From positions 405,573 through 469,572 of the forward strand of contig CANTFL010001426.1 in the NCBI GenBank assembly GCA_947650285.1: 64,000 bases of DNA. The letters run 5' to 3'. Positions within the stretch are counted from its first letter, which is position 1; every line of letters begins with the position of its first letter. The notes under the pieces are model-generated. The model was given only the letters and a program-made list of their open reading frames with translations, ran no database searches and was not told the origin of the DNA. Made by a program: the position numbers and the translations under genes. The DNA is from Hyaloperonospora brassicae (Eukaryota > Oomycota > Peronosporomycetes > Peronosporales > Peronosporaceae). Below, piece after piece: positions 1 to 9,339 of this stretch.

Positions 1-2835
1 CTTTGCTATCGTTCAAGTAAGTGCCAGCAAGTACCACACTATAGCGTTGAATGCAGCAGGTGAGTGTTTTGCGTGGGGTTTTGGCAAAGGCGGCCGTCTC
101 GGCACCGGATCTGAGTTCGAGTACGTGAGTCACCATCTTTTTGCTCGCCGATTTCCTGCTGACTGATCGTTGTGTGTTGTTTGGCCAAAAGCCTGGTTGA
201 ACCTACACAGGTAATGTCGCTGAGTAGTACGCCTTTGAAGAAGGTTGTCGCGGGGGAGAATCATACAATGGCGCTTTCTCGAACTGGCCAAGTCTATTCA
301 TGGGGATCAAATAGTTTTGGTCAATTGGGACATCCTGGAAAGTCAAGCTCGTTGCAAAGTCGCCTAACGCCCAAGCGTATCGAAGCTTTTCGGCTCCAAG
401 TTGTCGCTGACATTGCAGTGTCAGGATGTCATTCTGCTGCTATTGCTGCGGACGATGGCGCCGTCTACTCTTGGGGTAGTAATCGCCGGGGCCAACTTGG
501 ACGCAAAGAAGGATGTGGAACAGACCAAGCCGATGGTACTCCGCGCACCGTTGATGCGCTGCGACCATGTTGTCCTACGAATGTTATATATGGCGATTAC
601 GATTCAGTGCGAGCTGAGAAACTTGCGTTGTCGGATTGGCACACGTGTGTAGTACTGCGCTGCTCTCGCAATGGTCGCAGTCTTGGTCAAGTGTGGCAGT
701 TTGGGTACGGCTCCTACCGTCCCAGTCGTGTGAAGTTTTCGTCCTCCGCTTTTGCGAATAACGCCGTTATGTGCGATACGTGGATACCCACGTCCAAGCA
801 GCACGACATTGATATTCTGGATATTTCTTGCGCCCAAAACCACTCAATCGCGCTGAGTGCCAGTGGTTCCGTTTTCACGTGGGGGCACAACGTACCTGCG
901 CTGTCGCATCAATCGAGCGGGAGCTTGCGCGACCGGCATGCCGAACCATTTGGAAACCACATAGCGGTATCTCCATCGCCTAGCGCTCCGCAGATGGTGC
1001 AGTTACGCAAATACGGCCCTGCCGCAAGTGTTTGCGCTTCTCAAGACCATTGTGCTGTCGTTACCCAGCAAGGCGATCTCGTGACGTGGGGCTGCGGCCA
1101 ACAGGGTGTGCTGGGCCACGGGCGTAGCAACACGTGGCAACCGTGTCCCAAGCGAGTTGCTGGTGTGAAGAAAGCAATTGCAGTGGCAGCTGGTCATCAG
1201 CATTCGGCGGTGCTGATAGCACCTGTACATCCCGCTTTCAGTAATGTGGCAGATGTCACTAGTGAGAGCATGGTTCCGTCATTAATGGAGCTGGTGGAAA
1301 AGAAGCTTGCAGCTTGTGTAGACATCACAAATTGTGTGCTGTTGTGGCAACACGCTGAGCGCTACGCTGCGCTTCGTTTGCAAACGTACTGCTCACGGTA
1401 TATGCAAGAAAACTGGGACGCTATTTTAGACATAGTGGGGGGAGAGCGGATGGAGACGCTCTTCGATGTGATGCTGCCGCCAATGGAAGAAGTGGTAAAA
1501 TTGGAGAATGCAGTCGATGTAGGTGCGCCGAAGAAGTACATGAAGGAAAAGAAAGCGGGCAAGCAGTCATGTGCAAGTCGAGGCACGCGTGGACGCCAGA
1601 AACACTCGTCTTGTGTGGCTCAGAAGGAAACGGACGCTGCAGCGAAAGAATTGGACGATGACTGTTCCACTGTCTTGTCAACCTCTGGCAAACCCGATGA
1701 ACGACGCAGGAGCAAGAGTACCAAGTTTGTGCCGTTGCAATCGTTTCTATCGAGCAAGACTGGCACCGCCATCACACGTGATTGCAAAAGCCCTTGGGAA
1801 GCCCGCGCCTCTGTCACGTTAGTAAAAGAAGACGAAATGTTACCGGCGCGGGACAAGTGTGCGTCTTCTGCATCGCCAATATTCACGCCCGGCACAGACG
1901 CTCTTTGCGTCGATCCACAAGCGTTCCCCGAGCCTGTGGCTTCGGTACGTAAAGATGGCACCACTGGCACCGCGTCAAGACAGCGCAGAACAAACACCGG
2001 CAGCCAACGTTCGTCAAGCCCGCGAGTTTCTGTTTCGCCGAGTCCGGTACCAGGCAAACACGTGCTGGATCACGACGGTAATCAGCACAAGCAGCTGACA
2101 GCGTTTTCGCTCAACTTGTTTCTCAAGCGACCCGCTCGTCGGACTACTCGTAGTGAGCGCGAAAAACCAGCTGCGCGGACATGGATAGAGTCATCTCCAG
2201 AGCCGAGTGCTGTAGCTCTAGAGCAAAAGAGTCCGCCGCCAAAAACGCTGAAGGAGATCCAAGAAGAGGAAGAAACATTTGCAGCTCGCGAACGAAAGGC
2301 GAAGGTCGGCCTCGGTGGTGGTGTGGGGCAGCGATCGCAGTCGACGATCAACAGCTGGGGGCTCGTTCGCCCGCCTGGTCATGTGTCATTAGCGGATGTC
2401 CAAAAGCTTCAGGAGGAGCAAGAGTTCATACAGCAACAGCATCAGATCTTGGCGGAGATTGAACGAGAGAGAGCGGAGAGAGCTCGAGCAGTGGCTGCAG
2501 CGGCGCAAAGCAAGCCGTCGGCAAAGCGGAGAGATTCCGGGACTCGCAAGCAAAGGCGCAAAGTGGGGAATGTCGCGAGCGGGAAGGACGTGTCCAGTGC
2601 AGCTACGAGTGGCCGCGCGAACCAAGAAAAGAAGCAGAAGAACGCGAGAGAGCGCAAAGCCGCCAAGAAGGCTGCGGGCGGGACGTTTGCAGCAACTGGG
2701 AAGCGCATCGTGGACTCCACCCGAAGCGCAGGTCAAGAAAGAAAGGCTGGAAACTCTGCCGCTGCGCAGCGTGGTGGCACTATGGCCGAAGCAGAAGCGC
2801 TTCGTCCAAGGCCGTCTCAGTCACGGCCGACGTGA
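1..2835 (+). CDS. RCC1-repeat protein, IBTK-like (5' partial)
   Basis: The 5' end lies outside the window. Exon 1 reads in frame 2 up to base 120. A 71-bp intron (donor GTACGT at 121, acceptor AAG ending at 191) joins it to an exon running to TGA at 2833-2835, and the splice restores a continuous RCC1 blade. RCC1-type repeats (AL..GxVYSWGSNxxGQLG pattern) are seen at about 250-340, 420-500, 830-890 and 1040-1120. They form a beta-propeller that usually binds proteins or chromatin. A helical BTB/BACK-like stretch follows (about 1260-1500), then a basic low-complexity region, a repeated EIQEEE/QKLQEEQE-type motif (2250-2290, 2400-2430), a coiled coil and a Lys/Arg-rich tail. RCC1 repeats, a BTB-like part and a late SPW/EE-motif tail recall animal IBTK, a cullin-3 adaptor. 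The RCC1 call is firm; the IBTK assignment is inference. A generic RCC1/BTB protein is the alternative. Confidence 0.8.
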
Positions 2836-3585
2836 GAACCCCACCCCACGAATTGACCCAGTCGTCTATCTGAACAGGCGTATTGCATGGTAAGAGACGA
2901 TGGCCTCGTGTGCTGTAGATGTGAGCAAGGTGACGCTCTTGTCGTGGCAGAGTGCCGCTCGTTTCTTGCGGCTTGACAGTGGATTCGACGCGGGAGATGC
3001 GACGCGACTGCATTGCCGCAGCATCGACGATACTACCGCTGCATTGATACGTCTGAGGTGCCGCAGATCGTGAAGCCGCTTCAGCAGACACGCATCGGTC
3101 TCGTGGCGTAGCATTTTGTAAAAGTTGACACAGGCTGTCTGGGGCACAGGTATAGTAAAGTCGATTGGTGTTTCCGAGACCTGTTGCAGATTTGTAGTTT
3201 CTTCTTCTGCGGCTGCAACACGCGGGAAACAGAAGACAGTCATACGCAAAGATCCGCGTGAATTCAGCTTAGATGGAAAGGCTGCAGCCCACTTGAGGCT
3301 CTCGGGCGCAAGAGAGCTGGGACAGAGCCCATGCGGTGCAGTAGAGCACGTCGAGTGTGGCTCAGGTCGCGCCGCTTCGTGAGTGTAACGCTACGAATCC
3401 ACTCGAGCGTCAGAGAGGGACCCGCCTTTCCGCCGTTGACGCCGTATCTCACACATCGTACGATTGGCCAAATATGATCAATAATGCTCTGAATTGTTTC
3501 GCCTTTGGCCAATCAGGAAACTCGCCCATGGCATTTTGAGCTTCGGCGCGAAAGGCGAGCCAGCCCGCGGTATCTCGCCCATAAA
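2836..3585. other. Intergenic region, no gene supported
   Basis: This stretch separates two plus-strand genes. Short ORFs here have no recognisable domain. The last 130 bp probably contain the promoter of the next gene. Confidence 0.5.
3462..3514. promoter_or_regulatory. Inverted CCAAT-type repeat upstream of the five-exon gene
   Basis: The 11-bp arm GATTGGCCAAA (3462-3472) is matched by its perfect reverse complement at 3504-3514, with a 31-nt spacer. Each arm contains an ATTGG/CCAAT core. It lies 72-124 bp before the chosen start codon, where CCAAT boxes normally sit. A regulatory role is inferred from position only. Confidence 0.4.
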
Positions 3586-5071
3586 ATGATGGCGACGCCT
3601 TTTACGGCCGCGTCGTCCGCGTCATTCGTCGTCCGACGCGAGAAGCGCCGGCGCCAGAAAGCGAGTGCTCCGACGTAAGTGCTCAGTACTTTGTCTTCTT
3701 CCTGTGCGTGTGCGTGTGGTGTGTGTGGTCCGACTGACTGTCGCGTTCGTCTCTGTGTTTGTTTCGCTTCACAGGGGCACGCGACGCACTCCTCGACGAG
3801 GCTTTAAGTTTAGCGATAAGAAAGACAGGGAAGCGAATGAGGCGCCCGTGGAGGCGACGCCTGTGGGAAAGAGAGCCCCCGGGACCCCTGCGAAAGACAA
3901 CACGTTTGTGTTCCGCGTCCGAAAGGACGATGAGAAGGAGGTCGACAAGCAGCACGAAGTGGACGCAGCTGCGGTGTCGACAGCGCTGCGAGAAAAGCAA
4001 GAGAAAGCGGCCAGGGCTGAGATGCGACGACTGGTGCGTCAAAAAAAGCGCGAGGAGGCGGCGCGAGAAGCGCTGAACGAGGAGGAGATGAAGAAGAAGA
4101 AGATGTCGACCGATCAGGTGTCGCTCTATCACATGGTGCAGCGACAAGTGAAGCGTGAACTCCGTAAGGTGAGAAAAGAGTTTCTCACCTCAGCCGCACG
4201 TCGAGACATAATGCAGATCAGCGAGACGAGCCTGCAGGCCATGAAGCAGGAGCTGATTGTTTTCATGGCCGAACACCCGCCAGGGAACGTCACGGTACGG
4301 TCTTCATCTCTTCTTTTTGGTGTCTCGTAGGTATGGTTCATCGCATCTCATGTACATCGATATCTATATCTACGTTGTGCAGATCAAGATTTCGAACCCC
4401 GAAAATGCTCGGATACGTGCAGCAATCGAGACGTACGACCAGCAGCTTAAAAGGTAAGCTCATGGTATGAACGCTCTACGACGCTGCTACGACTGACCTT
4501 TCTGCTTGGCATGTAGCTTGGAAGAAGAAGAGAAGCAGTGGCTAGAACTGAAGACTACAGTTGAGATGGACAGGCAATTTGCATGCAGCAACGCAACAAT
4601 CGAAGCCAGGAGCACAGACTCGGAGTCCAATACAGTGAGTACTCAGGACAAGCCCGATATCGAAGAAACGTTGCAGCAGGAAGAGCTGTCGTGCGGATTG
4701 GAAGTCACCCGAGGTGTCAATGCACTCCAGCGCTCGGCGCTGCAGCAACTCAATTCGACTACGGAACAGGTACGTTCATGAGATCGGCTGTGGCACATAC
4801 ATGCTGTCGTCATTGACACGCTCACATCAACGTTGACTGACGCTCGTTTGTTTGTTGGTCTTGCTCCCGCTGAAATCGTTCTCTTCAGCTGACGCTGCTG
4901 GACGCGTCCATGCTGACAGTAAACAGGTTAATAGTGGAAGCCGAAATGAAGAAGGCGCGGGTCTTTGACGCATATCATGACAGTGCCTTCAAGGGCTACG
5001 GTAACGTAGCGCGACCAAAGGAAAGTCTGCGCGCGCTGCTCGAGTTGCCGGCCCGGGGCGACGTGCCGTAA
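3586..5071 (+). CDS. Coiled-coil protein, possible Mis12-complex subunit DSN1
   Basis: Five exons were assembled by reading splice sites: 3586-3674, 3775-4294, 4383-4453, 4517-4769 and 4889-5071. All introns (100, 88, 63 and 119 bp) have GT-AG ends and phase is kept, giving 371 codons ending in TAA. The start is the first of two adjacent ATGs. The N-terminus is basic and disordered. From about codon 110 there is a long charged helical region rich in Lys, Glu and Arg. Next comes an IKISNPENARI...YDQQLK segment followed by LEEEEKQWLEL, and near the end ARPKESLRALLELP. A helical stretch, an 'NP-N' turn, then an E-rich helix with a conserved Trp and a terminal P..LRAL motif resembles Dsn1/Mis13 of the kinetochore, which links centromeres to Ndc80. 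The gene model is good; the DSN1 name is a moderate inference. Confidence 0.7.
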
Positions 5072-5720
5072 AATAATTACGATGGATTGTCTAATAGTAT
5101 AGTAATGCTAAATAGTGTATTCGCGTAGCGGTCTAGCGATTGTCAAGCTCGCGTCGTTACTGACGACGTACCAACGAGGCTGTACGTATGACACGTTGAC
5201 CTTGCTAAATGACGGATTACCCGGGCTTTTTTCTGCGACGTCAGGACGAGACGGCAACGCAACTGGCGACAGCAGATCCTCGATAGTGCGGCCTCTGACG
5301 CTAGTTTGAGCCCTGTCGGAGGCGCAAGTCGTGGCAGCCGCCGGATATTCGATCGCCATGTCGTGTGTACGTGAGATGCCACGAAGCGCAGCGCCAGCAG
5401 TAACATGCCGGTCGTCGCAATGGTAGCGATTGCAGCTCTGTGTCGGCAATAGCAATCGGTAGAGGCAAGTGCGAGCCAGTTGTTGTTGTTATTGTTGTTG
5501 CTGTTGTTGTTGTTAAATATGACGTCTATGCCTTCCCGTCCGTTTGACAGACCATTCCGTACGAGGCTTAAATACTGGCTTCAACTACCATCCACGCAAA
5601 CCAACGCACACTTCGATCGCGTGCGCCAGCTGCCGCTAGTATCGCCTAGCTCCATGTAGACCTGCGCTCCGCATTTATGTTACTAGTGTCCGCATCTCCG
5701 GCTGCAGTAGTTGCATCAGC
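5072..5720. other. Convergent intergenic region
   Basis: This is the shared 3' flank of the plus-strand five-exon gene and the minus-strand membrane protein gene. It has short ORFs only, with no domain. A TGT/TTG microsatellite is present at 5480-5515. Confidence 0.5.
5480..5515. repeat. (TGT)n microsatellite
   Basis: About 12 units of a TGT/GTT trinucleotide with two interruptions (an A and a C) are directly visible. Confidence 0.9.
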
Positions 5721-6224
5721 CTACCGCTTCTTGGAGCTGAAAAAGAAAATCTCGTTCTCCGGAATTGTGCCGAGGCGTCCAAAGTGCGTCTTGCGGCTGC
5801 TCACCCAGCGATTCGTTGCCCGAGGTGCGTGCAGTGGCAGCACGCTGGCGCCATAGTCGTCCTTCTCCAGGTCGTCCCAGCCCCGTGCCAGCTTGTACAC
5901 GAGCGCTAGAAGCACAGAGACCACGAAGACCGTCCCAGCGAGCATGAGCATCTCCGTCTCGTTCACGTCGCGTCCAAAGGCGTTCGAGCTGCCAAAGACC
6001 ACTATCATTCTGCCAGCGTATGCCTTTGTCGCAAGTTGTTCCGTTGCGAGCGTCTCAGGAAGCGCAGCGGTCGGGACTGGAGCAGTAACAAACGCTGCAG
6101 CTGTCGTCCGTTGTCGTAGTTGTAGTGCCTCTTGCTGCTGATGCGTTGGAAGCAAATTCAAAAGTGACAGCCGTTTCGGCAAATTTTTGTCTCGCCCAAT
6201 AGCGCGCGTGGCGACGTGGGTCAT
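5721..6224 (-). CDS. Small single-pass membrane protein, unknown function
   Basis: This ORF encodes 167 residues on the minus strand. One strong hydrophobic segment spans about residues 92-111 (MLMLAGTVFVVSVLLALVY). It is followed by KLAR and an acidic DDLEKDD patch, the positive-inside pattern expected of a type I or tail-oriented single-pass protein. The segment before the helix has an N-x-T site (NET). The C-terminus is basic and ends in SSKKR. Residues 1-72 are Gln/Ala/Thr-rich. An internal Met at residue 73 is an alternative start, and the upstream ATG falls inside a 20-bp tandem repeat. No family is recognised. It runs convergently with its upstream neighbour. It may be a real gene, but there is no homology support. 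Confidence 0.45.
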   Translation of the reverse strand: MTHVATRAIGRDKNLPKRLSLLNLLPTHQQQEALQLRQRTTAAAFVTAPVPTAALPETLATEQLATKAYAGRMIVVFGSSNAFGRDVNETEMLMLAGTVFVVSVLLALVYKLARGWDDLEKDDYGASVLPLHAPRATNRWVSSRKTHFGRLGTIPENEIFFFSSKKR

Positions 6225-6260
6225 AGTGGGCGCATGTGGGTCATAGTGGGCGCACGTGGG
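6216..6260. repeat. 20-bp tandem repeat, 2.2 copies
   Basis: The unit GTGGGTCATAGTGGGCGCA(T/C) occurs at 6216-6235 and 6236-6255, with a partial third copy. It covers the start codon of the minus-strand membrane protein gene. Confidence 0.85.
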
Positions 6261-6479
6261 CTAATCTTCGACAGCAGCGTGCAAACGCATAATCATGGAG
6301 TGGACACGCACAAGAAACAGGGCAACGTACCGCACGCACCTACTCCGGCGCACCGTGCCGTGATTGTGGCAGCTCATGCCCGCGCAGGCCCTAGGAAAAA
6401 GTATTGGCGCGTACAGGTGGGGCCGCCACTTCGACACGCTCCTGTCTTGACTTAATGTGACATCTCATTGACCGCCCGG

Positions 6480-7745
6480 GAGCCGCCCGGTGCAAACGGT
6501 ACCTGTCATTTGGTCGAGACAAATGCAGTAGCGTCCGTGAAGAGAACTAGTCTGCGTCGCTTCCACCGCATTCAGGTGATCCGAAGCAACCGCGAGCTGA
6601 TTCAATTGCCACATGTGGAGCAGTACCTGCGCGAAGGTGCTGCTGACCAGATAGTTGTGGTAAGAACGACGTGTCTCTCCCCCTCAGCTCGTGGCCTATG
6701 AGTTGACTGAAAGTTGTCACTAGTTTGCCGTCCAAGGCAACGATGAGGACTGGCTTCGCAGCAGCACTCGGTCCGCCCCTGGCTTTGCAGGGACCGAGTT
6801 GGACAGATAGACCTTATTCCCTCCATAACAGGTGCAACAAACAACCTCCTCGTTGAGAAGTTCTCGCAGCCTTGCGTCCAGCACACACTGACTGGAAACC
6901 GTTATCAAAGTGTTCGTGAATTTGACGTGGCTAGTGTTATCCGACGCAAATGCTCAGCTACTGTCTGCTTAGCTCAGCACTGAGTTGCGACACTCGAGTG
7001 CCCCACTGAAGAGCTGCGCATCGAAAGCACAGGCAAGACGTTCTTTGGCAGGTGCAGGCAGTTTGCCAGAGCGAGCCGGCATCGTAAAAATTGGTACAAA
7101 GCCGGACGTCCGCGCGGCTTGCTGACTACTACAGATACGTGCTTCAATGTCGCAGCGGTACCTTCTGACACAATTTCTGACGCTGCCTATCCAATCGAGG
7201 GGACAAAAGGTCTGATGAGCGGGATTTTCAGCCACCCGAGCGCCTGACAGACGCGTGGAGCTTGCGTTGCTGCACCAACTTTTACACTTTCTTCTCTGGC
7301 TCTGTGCACATTTGTTTGCGGTCCACCTCGGTGTGTGTACGTCGTGACGCAAGTTTAGACGCTGAAAGACAGACACGTTGCGTGGTATATAATGCTGATA
7401 AACATGACTACAAAAGGTGGTGGCCGCCGTCTCGTCCCTGCTTCTTCACTTTTTGTTGCCACTCTTGTGCGCTGACTTGACTTGTTCGTGGCACTGGCGG
7501 AACTTTGCCCACTCCTGCTTTCCAACGTCAGCCATCGATCTTCCCCACTTCAGTACATTGAGCATCGCTTACCTGTGTACAAGCTGAGACGCGGCCATTG
7601 TTGAGCTTCATACAGGCTGACAAAGCACCACGAGACATGCGTCAGTCAAAAGAGCGGCGTCCACTACAAGACAGTCCCGTTGCGGCAAACGATACTAGGA
7701 ACGCCGCGTAGCAATATCCGCGCGCAGCTCACCGTCTACGAGCAG
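6480..7745 (+). pseudogene. Series of exon-like fragments, unrecognised gene or pseudogene
   Basis: Several protein-like stretches lie on the plus strand in changing frames. About 6540-6659 reads as a basic then amphipathic helix (RRFHRIQVIRSN..., EQYLREGAADQIVV) followed by a GTAAGA donor. About 6722-6806 reads AVQGNDEDWLRSS... and stops at TAG. About 6800-6978 continues in another frame with IPSITGATNNLLVEKF and ends in TGA. About 6975-7130 and 7145-7250 hold further open stretches. About 7617-7744 is an open stretch with a CAG acceptor before it and a CAG/GTATGA donor after it. The shift between the second and third stretch looks like a one-base loss. No family is recognised. It may be a decayed multi-exon gene, or a real gene whose introns cannot be placed by eye. 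Confidence 0.25.
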
Positions 7746-8069
7746 GTATGATTCCTCGCAGCCCGTGTCGTGCACGGCGCTCTCGTGATGCGCGTCGTCT
7801 CCTGGCTTGCACGCCAGGCATTCCTTCGGGGGCATGTTGGCCGACGCTCTGCGTTTTTGTGGCGCTGCTGTCCGTTGGCGGCGTTTTATTTCGTCCAATC
7901 ATGCGCCCCCGATCGTGCCGCACCTATCGTCCACTCTCACGACGCGCGATGCGCCTCTTCTACGCGACGACGGTAGAAAAGAGACGTTGTGTGCTCGACT
8001 CTGTGTGCCAATCGCCGCGCGCGAGTCGGCCGGCCACACTTCGTTTCGAGTCGGACGAGCGAGCGAACG

Positions 8070-9158
8070 ATGGCGCAGCTGCACGACGACGACGCCGCCG
8101 CCGCCGCCGCCGTCGAGTGGCTGGACAGCGAGTTGGAGGACAGCCCGCGCTCGAACGACGGCATCGGCGGCATGTTCAGCAGCAGCCCCAACAACAACGC
8201 CAAAGAGGCCGCGCCCCGGGGCGTGCGCTGGTCGGACCACAAGCCGCAGATGCAGCGCCCGGCCGCCGTGTCGTACGCTGGCTCGGAGGACGTGGAGGGC
8301 GTGGAAGGTGACATGCGCTCGTTCTACGGCCCGCAGTTTGCAGCGCAGCCAGAGACGGCCAACTACCGCCTGCCGGCCAAGTCCGTGGGCCAGCAGCGCT
8401 TCCAGGACATGCCGATTGAGCTCGTGGCCGACCACGGCGTGGCCGCTAAGCGTGCCCTCATCCGCCGCATTCATCAGGAGTCTATGACGCAGTTGGCTAT
8501 GGGGTGCCAGGCCATGCTGGTGCGCGGGGCTTCGGGCAACTACTACGTGTACCACCTCGAGATCACGAGTGAATACTATAAGCAGAAGTGGGTCGTTTGC
8601 AAGCGCTACTCGGAGTTGTACCGCCTACGGAAACGGCTGCTGGAACGTCTTGCAGCACACAAGAAGCAGCAGGGATGTTCCGTATGCGGTGCCGTGCGCG
8701 ACCAGCTCAAGGACGTGGGCTTTCCTCGTCGCATTGTCATGTTCAAAGACCCTTCGACTCTTGTTGGTAGACGGACAGCTGGGCTCGAAGAGTTCATTGT
8801 TGCCCTGTGTGAGTACCTCGGCGCTGAACAGCAAGCGGAGATCTGTGGCGAGATCCTGTCCACACGGTTTCTCGTCAAGGAGTTTCTCCAGTTTCCACTC
8901 GATCATGAGCGGCAGCATGTTCGATCGATCCGGCAGCTCAAGTACGTCGACCCACGAGATGTCCACGTCGACTCAGACTCTTGCCCCATTTGCCTTTGCG
9001 AGTGGACCGAATTAGATGGCAACCAGCTCGTGCTGTCGCCATGCGGCCACTTTTTTCACGAGCATTGCATCAACGAGTGGTACCGCACTCGCTTCGACTG
9101 CCCCATCTGTCGAACAATCTCAGGCGAAGGAGAGGGCAGCAATGCGTGCGAGCACTGA
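8070..9158 (+). CDS. PX domain / RING-H2 E3 ligase-like protein
   Basis: This is 362 residues in a single exon. The start at 8070 is preferred over the in-frame ATG at 7989 because the extra 27 residues look like translated leader, but the longer form is possible. The N-terminus is acidic and Ala-rich. A PX (phox) domain lies at about residues 150-265, with the VVCKRYSELYRLRK phosphoinositide-contacting strand and the proline/basic loop before DPSTLVGRR. A classic RING-H2 finger lies at about 305-345: CPIC, then CGH, HEHC and CPIC, with all eight zinc ligands visible. PX domains bind PI3P on endosomes and RING-H2 recruits ubiquitin E2, so a membrane-targeted ubiquitin ligase is the likely role (inference). 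It converges on the protease gene 181 bp downstream. Confidence 0.9.
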   Translation: MAQLHDDDAAAAAAVEWLDSELEDSPRSNDGIGGMFSSSPNNNAKEAAPRGVRWSDHKPQMQRPAAVSYAGSEDVEGVEGDMRSFYGPQFAAQPETANYRLPAKSVGQQRFQDMPIELVADHGVAAKRALIRRIHQESMTQLAMGCQAMLVRGASGNYYVYHLEITSEYYKQKWVVCKRYSELYRLRKRLLERLAAHKKQQGCSVCGAVRDQLKDVGFPRRIVMFKDPSTLVGRRTAGLEEFIVALCEYLGAEQQAEICGEILSTRFLVKEFLQFPLDHERQHVRSIRQLKYVDPRDVHVDSDSCPICLCEWTELDGNQLVLSPCGHFFHEHCINEWYRTRFDCPICRTISGEGEGSNACEH

Positions 9159-9339
9159 ACGAAAGCAGCCTGGCAGACGCGAATGACGTACCACCTACGA
9201 GATACATACACGTACAAAGAGTTGTGAGGCCACAACACACTGCGACAACTAACAAACACTTGTGCTTTAGTTGTTGCGTCCTTGATCTACGTGCTGTTCT
9301 GCTCTATGGCGTGGCGGCAGGTCGGCGCGTGCATCATTT

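Noticed and set aside
7807..8555. Long ORFs of 226 codons (+) and 218 codons (-) over the start of the PX-RING gene
   Set aside because: They are frame shadows of a GC-rich, Ala-rich coding region. The PX-RING frame has clear domains and these have only low-complexity Arg, His and Pro runs.
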